A stretch of 64,000 nt of DNA, taken from the NCBI GenBank assembly GCA_963921425.1, contig OY992832.1:2170001-2234000 (forward strand), given 5' to 3'. Every line of letters starts with the position of its first letter. The stretch's first letter is position 1. Shown in pieces: positions 11,667-23,815 of the stretch. This DNA comes from Dryas octopetala (Eukaryota > Streptophyta > Magnoliopsida > Rosales > Rosaceae). The translations under genes and the position numbers were made by a program. Under the pieces are notes generated by a model. That model had not been told where the DNA came from. It ran no database searches and worked only from the letters and a program-made list of their open reading frames with translations.

Positions 11667-14563
11667 ATGGCTTCGCTTTGTCTCAACTCGTTGCCTCTGC
11701 CTCCACCTTCCCAACCCCGCAAGCTCTTGGAGACCCCTTCGTCTTCGTCTTCTATGAATACTAATGGTTCTGGCAAAGGAGAAGCCTCAAAGCCCATGGT
11801 CGTCAGTGGAAACCCACCCACCTTTGTTTCTTGCCCTGGTCGCAGAATTGTCGCCGGTTCGTCTTCTTTGTATTTCCTTTTATGTATATTGTGTAAATGT
11901 TTATTGGGTTCAGAAAGAAAGCTTTATAGTACCTCTCTGTCTCAATATCTCTGCGTTTTCTTCTTCTTCTTCTTCGTTGTTTATTTAGCTTTATTGTTGC
12001 AGTTGAATATAGCTTTTTTTAGTAGTTGGGTCGCCAATATATGCTTCCTTTGTTGTATTAAGGCTGAACTGATGGTCAGTTTTATGATTGAATTTCCAAA
12101 TTCAAAGTGTAGAGTGCATTGCAATTTGCATGATCTTCCACTTTTAGCATACTAGTTGCACACTTTAATTCTTTCGTCATACTTTCACTGAAATTGTAAA
12201 GATATGGATCATGATACTCTTGGCAATTTTCTGGCCTTAATCTTTGAAAATGTTGGAATGTGAACAAATTCTTGCAATCAACAATTTTTTGGTGTGATCG
12301 GCATTATCTCTAGTATATTTCCTAGCCATTTCCTAGTCGGCTCATAGAGTCGTAGGCTTACCAATATAACATTGTTTACTAATACTTGTGCATTTATGTG
12401 ACTTGTATATATATAGTTGGGGATCTGCATGGAGACCTTGACAAGGCAAGACGTGCACTCGAGATTGCTGGTGTGTTGAGTTCTGATGGTCAAGACTTAT
12501 GGACTGGTGGAGAAACGGTATAACTTTAGTTTACATAGTTCAGAATACTTAAGATTCTTGTTATTGTCTTCACTAGTGACTAATTTTGTCATTCTGTGCT
12601 TAAACTACCAATTTTTGAACAACATAAGGATAATCTGTTTTCTTTGTAACTGTAGGTATTGATTCAACTTGGAGATATACTTGATCGAGGTGAAGATGAA
12701 ATAGCCATTTTGTCCTTGCTACGGTCCTTGGATATACAGGCAAAAGCTGAAGGTGGAGCAGTTTTTCAGGTGTGTGCAGCAAAATTTGAACATCCTTACT
12801 GTTGGGTCAATTTATTAGATGCTTTAGACTTTAGTTACTGTGTTTTCATTATCTGATTTGATGTATCAAGAATGTATTTGGCCATTGTGAAACACTGATT
12901 TCCATACAGGTCTCTTTGCAAGATGACAATCCACAATACTGTGCAATAATTTTAAGGACTCTCTTCAATTGAATTATCTTGGTGCAGATTGAGAAATATA
13001 TATATTTGTAGATTATTTCGTACTTAATATGTTTGACAGTGTTCTCTGCAATGATTTAGGTCAATGGGAATCATGAGAGTATGAATGTGGAAGGGGATTT
13101 TAGATACGTGGAATCTGGAGCATTTGAAGAGTGTATTGATTTCCTGGAATACTTGGATGACTATAGAGATGATTGGGAAGAAGCTTTTGTAGACTGGATT
13201 GGTGTCTCTAAAAGGTGGAAAGAAGATAGGAAAGTGTCCCAAAATTATTGGGATCCATGGAATTTAGTGAGGGTACTGAAATCCTCTGTATTTTTTTTTT
13301 TTCGAGTTACTATTTTGATTTTACTTCTGATAAAATTTTCCAAATATTAGGACAGAGGCAAAAGGGTGTGATTGCCAGATCAATCCTTTTCAGACCAGGT
13401 GGTCCATTGGCATGCGAGCTAGCAAGGCATGCTGTTGTTCTTAAGGTTAATGATTGGGTCTTCTGTCATGGTGGTCTTGTTCCTCACCATGGTAAAAATT
13501 TGATGTAGTACTACCATTTGAACAAAGTGGTTTTCTGGTGTCATTGGCTGCTGGAACTTTTATTATAGAAGAAGTTTTATTTATTTCTTGTTTGCATCGC
13601 CTGATAGGAGTGTTGGTCCTTCTGCAGTTGCATATGGCATAGAGAGGATGAACAGGGAAGTATCTCACTGGATGAGAGGCCTCAGTGAGAGTGATGACAA
13701 CCCTAAAATCCCTTTCATAGCCACCAGGGGATATGACAGTGTAGTTTGGAACCGCTTGTACTCGAGAGATATTGAAGATTACGATGACTATCAGGATAAC
13801 CAGGCAAGTAAATAACAATGTTTTGATTTCCTTTGCTTATTCAGTTGTTTTGATTTCATTGCTGTGTTAACTCTTTGTTTCAAATTGCTTAATATTGGAT
13901 TGGACTGAAGATTACCTAGAAAATGGGAAATGGGAGAAACAGGACTAGTTTCAGAGTGGGGTTTCCTTGATTATTATTCACTATTGAGTTCTGGAATGTT
14001 GTCTTTGTTGGACAACCACTAGACCCAAATTTTTTTTCTTCTGTATATCAAGCTAACAGTCTTGTGCTGACTTATTTGGCTTTTGTAATTTCTGTCAGGT
14101 TCATTCTATTCTTGAAGAGACCCTTAAAGCAGTTGGCGCTAAGGCAATGGTGGTGGGGCATACTCCTCAAACTGCAGGAGTAAACTGGTAAGAAGCCAAA
14201 CTTTTCTTTTGGGCATTTCTCTTCTTTTATGTCAACTGAATGTACTTTTGTATCACCAAGGTTGCTGGCAAGGGATCGTCCTCATCTTTGATAGATTTAG
14301 TTCTTAAGTTTATGGATTCTTCCCTGCAGTAAATACAATTGTAGCATATGGCGGATTGACGTTGGAATGTCCAGTGGAGTTCTTAATTCAAGGCCAGAGG
14401 TAAACTAAATTTTAGTGGCTGAATCTGTTTGAATTCTCTTGAAAGATCTAACTAATGGAATTAGATGAGATCTTTGACTTATAGAAATCAGTCTAAAGCA
14501 CTTCTCTGGGCATGTTGACAAGGACTTGGAGCTTAAGTTCAATTTGTCATTGCCTTGTAGTTT
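11667..14563 (+). CDS. SLP1: Shewanella-like protein phosphatase 1, chloroplast (3' end in gap)
   Basis: SLP1 is a PPP-family metallophosphatase of bacterial type, placed in chloroplasts in Arabidopsis. Exons: 11667-11856, 12417-12517, 12656-12769, 13060-13272, 13356-13491, 13628-13803, 14099-14187, 14330-14399, then a last exon after the acceptor at 14560 that falls in the N gap. The readable 363 residues carry a Ser-rich transit-peptide-like N-terminus and the metal-binding motifs GDLHGD (65-70), GDILDRG (103-109), GNHE (138-141), CHGG (243-246) and GHTPQ (330-334). The intron after 13803 starts with GC (CAG/GCAAGT), a GC-AG intron. The Met at 11667 begins MASLCLNS, as in the Arabidopsis protein; the frame is open further upstream. 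About 25-30 C-terminal residues are missing by comparison with the family. Confidence 0.93.
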
Positions 14564-14763
14564 NNNNNNNNNNNNNNNNNNNNNNNNNNNNNNNNNNNNN
14601 NNNNNNNNNNNNNNNNNNNNNNNNNNNNNNNNNNNNNNNNNNNNNNNNNNNNNNNNNNNNNNNNNNNNNNNNNNNNNNNNNNNNNNNNNNNNNNNNNNNN
14701 NNNNNNNNNNNNNNNNNNNNNNNNNNNNNNNNNNNNNNNNNNNNNNNNNNNNNNNNNNNNNNN
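14564..14763. other. Assembly gap of 200 N
   Basis: Exactly 200 Ns, a typical placeholder size, so the true distance is unknown. It removes the end of SLP1 and perhaps part of the MCAT promoter. Confidence 0.99.
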
Positions 14764-14975
14764 CTAATAGTTTATCACATGATGACCCAACCAAGCGTCA
14801 AAAAAGCAGTTGGCCGGTGTTCCTTGATTTTGATGCCCAACTCCAACGTCTACCTTCGTAGACTCCGCTAACCTGAACACCCTCTGCGCATTATATCACT
14901 CACTGCCTCCATCTTTTTATGCACGCCTTCCTTCACCTCCACCACTTTGTTATTCTGCGCACCTCACTCGCCACC

Positions 14976-17441
14976 ATGACCGCCTATCTCACCCTCCCCT
15001 CCATTTCTCTCAACTCCTCCTGCTTTTCGGGGCTCCGAAATGGAACCGGAACACCCCTCGGTGTCCGAAGCCTTGGGCGATCTAGGTTTTCCATGAGCGT
15101 TTCAGCTGGATCGCAGACTCTGGTCGACGATGCCTTGTTCTCTGATTACAAGCCCTCCTGCGCTTTCCTCTTCCCTGGCCAAGTGAGTTCGTTGCTCCCC
15201 CGCCATTACTTTGCTTTCAAAATTTTAAATCTCAATTTGATATGAAAATTTGTAATTTGGGTAAAATGATAGAAAAAATTGTAATGGGATATAATCGAAT
15301 AGTTCAATTTTGCTTTTTTACTTCTGGATTGAGCTTCATCCATTGATGTTGTACTGTTTTTGTAACTCAGGGTGCACAAGCAGTTGGAATGGGAAAGGAA
15401 GCTCAAAGCGTGCCTGCTGCTGCTGAGTTATACAAGAAAGCAAACGATATTTTAGGGTAGCATTTATACAGTATTCATTAATTTGTGTGCATCCAATATG
15501 TCATTATTTTCTTTTCAATTAATGGAAAATAGTTTTGTTAGTGAATTAGTGTCTTTGTTGTGTGCAGGTTTGATCTTTTAGATGTTTGTATCAATGGACC
15601 AAAAGAGAAACTAGATTCAACTGTTATAAGCCAGGTAAGTGCTGCATTAATCGTTTACTATATGGGTAGTGCTACTACACAAATAGATTTTTTCTACTCC
15701 ATGATGTGTTTCAAATGCTCACTTGTTAGTCAATGATTTTCGAGGTAGGGAAGCAGAAATTATGTTTTTCTATATCTAATGTTGAAGGATAAGATTCTCT
15801 ATTGATAGTCATTGATGAGCATCTACTACTACTTGTTTGCAGCCAGCTCTTTATGTCACAAGTCTAGCTGCTGTTGAGTTACTTCGTACACGTGATGGAG
15901 GTCAGCAGATCATTGCTTCTGTTGATGTCACATGTGGTCTAAGTTTGGGAGAGTATACTGCTCTAGCATTTGCTGGGTCATTCAGGTGAGTCATCCAACT
16001 GAGAAAGATCTGCTATGGTTGCAACTCTATCAAAGGCTTCATATCAAACCAAGAATGTGTTGATGAAATTAAGGATAAGCAAAAAAAATTTGATCTGTTA
16101 ACTTAGCAATCTAATTTTTGTGGCTGGCCACACAGAAGAGATTAAATATGAATTCAACTGTTCAGATGCTACCTTAATATGTTTATAATTCAGGGTAGAT
16201 GAAGCCTCACTTTCATTGTTTACCTAGTGCTTGGTTTAGGGTAGGAGATTAATGCAGTGGTAGAAGATGTAGCAGATTTACTGCATTCGTCTGATCTTCT
16301 GTAGTGATTACTGTATTAATGTTCCCTTTTTCGTTGATTTGTTTAATACAGCTTTGAGGATGGGCTCAAGCTTGTCAAACTGAGGGGAGAAGCCATGCAG
16401 GTAACTTTATAGTTGTGTAATGGCCGTCTGAGATTCATGTTCCTGGAAGGGATGGGTTTTTATTGATATGCTTTCTTTTTCAACTATCTTCAGGAAGCTG
16501 CTGATGCTGCCAAAGGTGCCATGGTCAGTGTCATAGGATTGGACTCTGACAAAGTTCAACAGCTGTGTGATGCAGCCAATCAAGAAGTTGATGATGATGA
16601 CAAAGTTCAGATTGCAAATTTCCTATGTCCTGTAAGGACTATGAATCCAACTTAGTAAAGCCTGACTAGGTGATTCTTTCCTAATTGATTTTATCGACAA
16701 TTTTGACCATGACATGGAATGGCTCTACTGTGGTAGGGAAATTATGCTGTATCTGGAGGTGTGAAGGGAGTGGAAATGTTAGAGTCCAAAGCGAAGTCAT
16801 TCAAGGCCCGAATGACGGTATCATTCCTCATTTTTTACTTGGATGCAATTCCATACTTGTTGAATTAATTAGCAATGACAAAATCCCCTTTCCCCCTTAC
16901 CCTTTATGCTCAGGTGCGTCTAGCTGTTGCTGGTGCTTTCCACACTAGTTTTATGGAACCAGCTGTATCAAGATTGGAAACCAAATTGGCAGCAACGCAA
17001 ATCAGAACTCCAAGAATACCAGTTATCTCCAATGTAGATGCGCAGCCACATTCCGATCCTGACACAATTAAGAAGATATTGGCCCGTCAGGTAAGCCAGC
17101 AGAACTTTCTTCTCTCCATCACATCAGATCTCATGGTAGATAGTATTAATTTGAACCCTAAACTCAAAATCACAGGTGACTTCTCCTGTTCAATGGGAAA
17201 CAACAGTCAAGACTCTCCTTACCAAGGGGGTGAAGAAGAGCTATGAATTGGGACCTGGAAAGGTATAAATTAGTTCATCTTGGATTATGGTGTTGGTTCA
17301 AGTAGTGTACATATAAATTATTATTAAATTACTTCTCTTCTTCCTCCATTCTAAGTTTATCTTTGGATCATGCATCAGGTTATAGCTGGCATAGTAAAGA
17401 GAATGGAGAGAAGTGCAGACATTGAGAACATTGGGGCTTGA
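14976..17441 (+). CDS. MCAT: Malonyl-CoA:ACP transacylase, chloroplast (FabD type)
   Basis: It transfers malonyl from CoA to acyl carrier protein and so feeds plastid fatty-acid synthesis. Ten exons: 14976-15182, 15371-15456, 15568-15634, 15843-15985, 16352-16400, 16494-16631, 16737-16817, 16914-17090, 17176-17262, 17379-17441, all GT-AG, giving 365 residues. FPGQGAQ spans the exon 1/2 junction (Gln69-Gly70); the nucleophile Ser154 is in GLSLGEY; the catalytic His267 is in AGAFHTSF. The first ~50 residues are Ser/Arg-rich, as in plastid transit peptides. I chose the Met at 14976 for its CCACCATG context; an in-frame Met at 14919 would add 19 residues. The bacterial motif is GHSLGEY; the Leu here is what I recall for plant enzymes. 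Confidence 0.95.
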
Positions 17442-17955
17442 AAAGGCAATCAGATGTGGGTTCTACTTCAATGGTATCCAATTACCATGCAATACATTTG
17501 GTAATGGCTGCAGTTGAGAGAGTATGGGGAGAAGTTGCTTCTTGTTCAGCCAAACCAAGAAACACACGTTTGGAATTTTTCGGGAAGTTAATACCATATT
17601 AGAGTTTTGTTTAGTGATTAGAGCTCCTATTTTCTAATAAAGTTGGGTTCTTCTCAATCGTAAGCTTTATGAATCAGGGTTAGTGCATAAGCTGAAAATT
17701 TGGTTTTTGTAAGTTAATTGAAATTTTGAATTGCTAAAACTAGGGTGGGGGTGTTGTCGACTGTTGACATTATACATGTGATGAACATCAGTGAAATGAT
17801 TTTATTCATAGGCTAGTAACTCCAACTGTGGATCATGAAATCTCTCTCAAACTCATCCAATTGATCAACATCAAATGTCTTACATACATGCAGATGCAAT
17901 AATTTGACAATTACCAATCTAATTCAAACCGAGAAAAAAAAAATAAAGAAAAGTC

Positions 17956-18524
17956 CTAACTTTGAGGTGACCGCCGGAGGCGGCGAAGCCGGTCGATCCA
18001 GCTTTCCTCCGGAACCTGATCCGCCCAATCTGGAGCGACTCCATCGAAGGAAATTCCTCGCATGGCCTCCATAACCCTCGTCGCATTCTCCGGTGTCAAC
18101 GGCGCATTCCTGCGATTCTCGTCTTCTCTAAAAGCCCTCATCACTGCCCTCCTCTCTTCTTCGCCTTCTTCTACATCATCATCATCTTCTTCTTCGTCTT
18201 CGCTACTGCGATTACCATTTGGCTGCACGTCGTCGTTTAGGCGGAGCGATGAGATTCCTCTCTCCGCGTGATCCACAATCACACCGTTGGTCTGCTCTTC
18301 ATCTTCGGAATCGACGGCGGAGACTGGCTGGTAGTACTCTGCTGCATCGTCGTCATCGATGTTCGTGTCCGAATCGCTTCCGCTGGGGTTGTCAGTGGCT
18401 GCAACAACAACACACATTAATATAACAGAACTAAAATGAAAAATAGAGAAAATAAACTGAAAGAAAGAATTTTGGAAAAATAATTAAAACCTTCCATGAA
18501 ATCGTTTGACGAGATAGCGTTCAT
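17956..18524 (-). CDS. Small acidic protein, possibly MEA1-like
   Basis: Two exons, 18491-18524 and 17956-18398, joined in phase 1, give 158 residues starting MNAISSNDFMEATDNPSG. The middle is a long Asp/Glu stretch (EDEEEDDDDVEEGEEE). The C-terminus is well structured: ENATRVMEAMRGISF, then APDWADQVPEESWIDRLRRL. An acidic protein with YYQPVS near the start and a terminal W-A-x-x-V-P-E-x-x-W motif recalls the male-enhanced antigen-1 family, but this is a weak, by-eye resemblance. Function unknown. It converges with MCAT at its 3' end (about 510 bases apart) and diverges from PBCP at its 5' end. Confidence 0.8.
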
Positions 18525-18653
18525 GGCTTCAGTCTTTCAGAGAAACAACAAATCTGAGAGCGACAGAGGCGTTTGGGTGAAAAGCGTATAAAGAAAGCAT
18601 AGAGAAAATCGGGAATTTGAAAAATATATGAAACAAAGAAAATGTAAAAGGAT

Positions 18654-18724
18654 TGCACCAGCCGGGAATCGAACCCGGGTCTGTACCGTGGCAGGGTACT
18701 ATTCTACCACTAGACCACTGGTGC
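18654..18724 (-). tRNA. tRNA-Gly (GCC)
   Basis: A full cloverleaf is readable on the minus strand: acceptor stem GCACCAG paired with CTGGTGC, D arm with GGTCTAGTGGTAGAA, anticodon stem GTACC/GGTAC around loop CTGCCAC (anticodon GCC), and T arm CCGGG-TTCGATT-CCCGG. It has no intron and no encoded CCA, as expected for a nuclear tRNA. A T-rich stretch (CCTTTTACATTTT) just downstream fits a Pol III terminator. It lies inside the 382-base gap between two divergent protein genes. Confidence 0.97.
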
Positions 18725-18906
18725 TCGTTGATGATTACATGCAAGATATTTATATAGTTGTTAAAATTTTCATGTGCAGAGTACAAGTGTTCAACAAACA
18801 TATAGACACATGGTCACTGGTGGCTGGAATTTCAACTTGAACCACACGTTTGAGCTCTTGAAGCTCTGCCTGGCCAGTGAGGGAGAGAGGGAGTAGAAGC
18901 GGGAAT

Positions 18907-21000
18907 ATGGCAGTTCCCATATTCGGGGCCTCTGTTCCCAAGTCTCACCCACTCATTCATTCCCTATCTTCTACTTTATCAATGACTGACGAAACTAATT
19001 CAAAGAAGAAAAGGTTGCTCTCTTGTGCTTCATCGGAACTCAACCCGGTTCGGTGAGCCAATCTTAATTACCATTAATGCAGATTGCAATTAATCAAATT
19101 CTGTGAAATTTTTATGTGTATAAAACATGTGGGTTGGTAATTGATTGTTTTATATTTGGCATGGTTTGTAGACCAGAACTGTCTTTCTGTGTTGGAACTC
19201 ATCTTATTCCACACCCCAACAAGGTTGTGCACGCTTCCCACCATGTCATGTTCCTTATTTGTGCTGGCATGAAGTTCTTGTAAGAAATTCTAGTATTTAT
19301 TATTTACATTCGTAACATTTACAAGTGTTAATGGTGTTTCAAAAGGTCGACAAAGGTGGGGAAGATGCTTTCTTTGTGAGCAGCTACAATGGGGGAGTTA
19401 TTGCTGTTGCTGATGGTGTCTCAGGGTATGGAAAATAAGGGGCTAGATATCTTTTGGTATTATGAATTTTAAATAGAAAATTGGGTCAATGAACTTCTTA
19501 ATCAAGAAGTAGACACATAATTTAGCTGTTAAGTATCAATCTGCTGCTAGTCATTTCTTGGTTTCAGAATTTGTGATCTTCTCATTTTTGGTTTCCAGTT
19601 GGGCTGAACAGAATGTGGATCCTTCATTGTTCCCTAAAGAACTGATGGCCAATGCTTCATATCTTGTGGGAGACGAGGAGGTAGTCTTGTTGGGTCAATA
19701 TAAATAATGATGTGTTGTTTATCTCAAAACCAAGTATCACTTGTATAATTATTGCAGAGCCATTCTTGGTAACTAGATTTTTCAGTATGTTCATATGTTG
19801 TGTTGGTTAACAAACCCAAGGCATGTCACCTATATAGCAGGTGAACAACAATCCTCAGATTCTGATAGGAAAAGCACATGCTGCTACCTCCTCTGTAGGT
19901 TCTGCTACTGTGTAAGTTCATCATTTTGTTCAAGAGCATCCTCACACATTTTCCAGCACATCTATTTACTTCAGCTTTCCTTTGTCTGAGTAGAATTGTT
20001 GCCATGCTGGAGAGGAATGGTATTCTGAAAATTGCAAATGTTGGGGACTGTGGACTAAGGGTTCTTCGTGAAGGTAACACCCAATGCTTTTCATTTGTGC
20101 ACAAGTTCTGAGCTTTCCGTTGCTCTTTTGAATTCTTTTTTATCTTTTCTTCTAAATTGGCATTGTGACTTGCAGGTCAAATAAAGTTTTCCACATCTCC
20201 ACAAGAACATTATTTTGATTGTCCATACCAACTAAGCTCAGAGGCTGTTGGCCAAACATACCTTGATGCCATGGTATTGACACCTATTTCACACTATGCA
20301 AGTGCTATCTGCATTCTAGTCACTGCAAACTTTCACTTCAGTGTCCTTATTTGAATCAACTGCAGACAGTTCATGCACAAATGATTGTAATATAATCCCT
20401 CTCCAATTGCAGGTTAGCAGTGTTGAGTTGATGGAAGGAGACACCATAGTAATGGGCTCAGATGGACTTTTTGATAATGTTTTTGACCATGAAATTATTT
20501 CGACAGTGACCGGATACAGAAATGTTGCTGAGGCTGGTATGTGTTTCCTCAATCAACTAATGTTATGGGGGTTACTAGCTAACTCAGCACATGTTTTCTA
20601 ACTGAATTGATTTTAATGGTAGCAAAGGCATTAGCTAATTTGGCAAGCAATCATTCACTGGATTCAAACTTTGATTCTCCCTACTCCTTGGAGGCCAGAT
20701 CCAAGGTAATGTCAGTTATCTGACTTGACCAACTTCTAAATCATACTTTCTTGCACTGAAAACATACTTATGTATTGCCTTGCTCTTTCACATCTTTCAG
20801 GGTTTTGAGGCTCCTTTGTGGAAGAAAATTCTTGGAATGAAGCTTACAGGCATGCTCTATCTGGTTTTATATTATGACAGTAAGCCCTTATTCTTCGATG
20901 TCATGCCTGACCTGATGTGTTTGTGTTTTTCTCTTTTTTTGGTACAGGTGGAAAGCCCGATGATATCACTGTGCTTGTTGGTCAGGTTGTAAGCGTATGA
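18907..21000 (+). CDS. PBCP: Photosystem II core phosphatase (PP2C type)
   Basis: PBCP is a chloroplast PP2C-type phosphatase that dephosphorylates photosystem II core proteins. Eleven exons: 18907-19052, 19172-19223, 19346-19425, 19599-19680, 19841-19911, 19994-20073, 20176-20273, 20413-20536, 20623-20705, 20801-20849, 20948-21000, giving 305 residues. Metal-binding PP2C motifs are present: GGEDAFF (Asp73), VADGVSGW (Asp89), GSDGLFDN (Asp220) and KPDDITV (Asp293/294). EHYFDCPYQLSSE and GFEAPLWKKILG match the Arabidopsis protein closely. The last intron seems to start with GC (ACAG/GCATGC); using it restores the conserved KLTGGKPDD exactly, whereas a GT site further on would insert residues. 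The N-terminus is Ser/Lys-rich, fitting a transit peptide. Confidence 0.94.
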
Positions 21001-22099
21001 AGCATTTGCTCTTTTCCAACAGATTCAAACTTCAAAAACAAAATTCCCTTTGCAGGGTAGCTGTGCTATAGTTAGATTTTTTTTCATTCGTTTTAACAGT
21101 CTTGTAACTTTTGATAGATCCTCAAAAACACAACAGCAACTGAATGAAAAATATCCATTCATATTTTGTCTACAAAAGTACTGCTTTGGCAAATGGTGTA
21201 GCGCTTATGCATTAGGCAAAATTTGCTATAAAACTACATATACATCATATATTGTCACACTTTAATATTTTTTTTACATAAACTCCCCGAAGTTCCACAT
21301 GAAAATTTTTGCACGTTTTGTGCACCTAATATTGTGCAATCATCATTGTGGAGCCACAATGTTTTAACCGACCACTAGGGGCAAACATGAAGTTTTATAG
21401 TTAGGGAAGTTCACAAAACAATTGGCATATCTCATACACATGCTTGAGCCACACCTAAATTTGGAGTGAGAAATTCACAACTAAATGTTTTCGCAATGAA
21501 ACTCTGAGCTCTTTAATGTTGTTCAGTCAGTTCCTGAGACAAGAGAATGGTAAGATAACAACAATAACAATGCCTAAAGCTACTAATGAGATCTCAGAAA
21601 AATCATGAACCAGTAGAATAACAGAACCAATATGGCGTCCCTAAACTTATGAAGCAGAAATCAGTAACAGCTACCCAACATTATGTCCATGAGAGCTAGA
21701 ATATAATTCAAAACTTTATGATTGACTGATCATACATACATCATCAAGAAACCCAAAGATGCCAACGACCCAAGGGCCGCGCGCGGGGGGGGGGGGGGGG
21801 GGTGTGTGTTCGTGTAACACAGATTCCAACGAATCAACAACAAAACCACTTATCTATAAGATTATTAGAACAAAAAATATTATTGAAACAGACAACAAAT
21901 GTGTACAATACAAATAAATTAGCCTCACCAATGAATCTGACTTACTGATTACTACTGCCTATTAAATAGACTGCAGTCGAGCCTGAAAAATTCCAATTGA
22001 CTTGCTTACCGATCCTTCATGTGAAGCAAACTCTAATTGTCAATTGTACAGAGGTATCCGTAATGCAACAGCAAAATCTCCTTTGTCTTTAATGGTTAT
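21001..22099. other. Convergent 3' regions of PBCP and mitoferrin
   Basis: No gene seen. Untranslated ends of the two flanking genes should meet here. A pure G homopolymer lies at 21785-21802. Confidence 0.5.
21785..21802 (+). repeat. G18 homopolymer
   Basis: Eighteen consecutive G, preceded by GCGC and followed by TGTGTG, in an otherwise AT-rich stretch. It could form a quadruplex, or it may be a base-calling or assembly artefact. Confidence 0.9.
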
Positions 22100-23815
22100 T
22101 CAGGTTACAGTGCCACTGTTACTACTACCATTGAGGTCTTGGAAGAAGGTTTTTGAGGCTTCATATGTGGACCAGCAGATAGCAGCAGCAGGGGCATGGA
22201 AGAGCATTCTTGGAACCCATCCCCGTACAAGCCCTTTGTACCCGTCCTTTTTCATAATTGTTTGAAAAACATCTCTAATCGAACCATTTTTAAATCTGTC
22301 ACATCCGCAAATACCCTGTACAGCAACAGATATATCCATAAATTTATTGGCATCATGTAGCAATGCCTATGTTTTAACCATCATTGGTTTCAATTCTTAA
22401 TATATTGTCCAATCAGACTTATTAGAATTGTACAGGACATGGATGAAATTTTCAAGAGACACGAAGGAAATAATCAAATAAACAAAGGCGGATGAAACTC
22501 TTGAAGTTTAGTAGAAAGCTTATTGTCACAATGTTTGCTTTTGAAAAATAGAAAGCTTCTTGTGTGCTCCATTATCATTTACATGCAAAACCAGTAGCTT
22601 TTTGACAATAATTTTATGTCTCTTGTCTATAATTGTTCACAGAAAGCAAAGAAGAACATACTACCCATCTACAAGAATTGCCACCCCAGTTCTAGAAACA
22701 ATAGGTTAGGATCAACAATTTTCATCAGTAGAGAAATTTTACGGGAATCTGTTAAAAGAACTGGCTATTGCTATAGCAACCGTGAATCATGGGGTAATGT
22801 AATACAGATTGTAGACTTGTTTGGTAACTAAAGGTTATCAATTGCATAAGTATCTATTATCTTCTTTGATACTTGTTTTTGGTCCAAATTGTGTAATGCT
22901 TTTAAGCTCAATTACTAAAGCAAACTAAGCTAATAAACTGATCTTAAATTAATATACCAAGGCCTAAAATTTTTCTGATAAAAGAAACAACATAACATTA
23001 ACATGGGTAAAGCTAACAAGAAGTAGACTAAAAGACCATACCTGACACTGTAATTGAGTTTTGATCACATCAAGCGGTGTAGTGACCACAGAAGCCAATC
23101 CCCCAGCTGCAGCTCCAGCAGTGGCATGCACAATCAACCGCTCGTCGTCGGCGCTCTCCGGCGAAATCTCCATCAAACCCTTCTTCACCGCCTCGTACGT
23201 CGCGAAATGCGCCGCCGTAAACGGGGCATTCATCAACACCGTCGTCCTATAAGACGCGTAGAACGCTCTAAACCCATCTTCCCTGAACACCTTCTTCACG
23301 CAATCCCACACCCCCTTGTAAGGACTATTACCCAACTGCAGCCTCTGCTTCACCATATCCATGGGCGTAAAAACGGCGTCGCTTGCCACCGTGGCGAAAA
23401 CGCCCGAAACCGCGTGGGCAGCCGAGTTGTTCGGGTTCCCGCCGGAGAAATACTTCTTGCAGACCTCGTAAACCGAGAAATAGACGGCGTGGGCGGGCCC
23501 GGCGCCGAGGCCCATTGCGCCAATGCCGCGGTACAGTCCAGCGGGGCCCTCGGACTTTAAAATGGATCCGAGGGCCTGTCGGACTCCGACCGACTTAATC
23601 GGGCAGGACCCGAGAGCTTGCATGTGGGTCTTGACGGTGTCGACGGGGAACATAGCCATGTGTTCGACCATGCCGGCGATGGAGCCGGCAATCATGAACT
23701 GCCAAAAATGGAGGCCGTCGTGGGCAGAGACGGTGAGGTCTGGGTGGTAGTCCGGGGGCTGAGGGATTGGGCGAAAGTCTGGATTTTGAAACTTGGGCGT
23801 GGCGTCGGTGGCCAT
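22100..23815 (-). CDS. MIT1: Mitoferrin-like mitochondrial iron carrier
   Basis: Mitoferrins are SLC25 carriers that bring iron across the inner mitochondrial membrane. Two exons, 23042-23815 (258 codons) and 22100-22315 (71 codons and stop), joined in phase 0, give 329 residues, normal for a carrier. The three SLC25 repeats each show the P-x-[DE]-x-x-[KR] signature: FPVDTVKTHMQ (from residue 56), TPMDMVKQRLQ and TPLDVIKTQLQ. GGLASVVTTPLD and ICWSTYEASKTFF in repeat 3 fit plant mitoferrins. Arabidopsis has two copies (MIT1, MIT2), and I cannot say which is the better match. Exon 1 is GC-rich relative to its surroundings. Confidence 0.9.

Noticed and set aside
23054..23750. Plus-strand frames up to 168 codons across mitoferrin exon 1
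   Set aside because: Antisense shadows of a GC-rich conserved exon.
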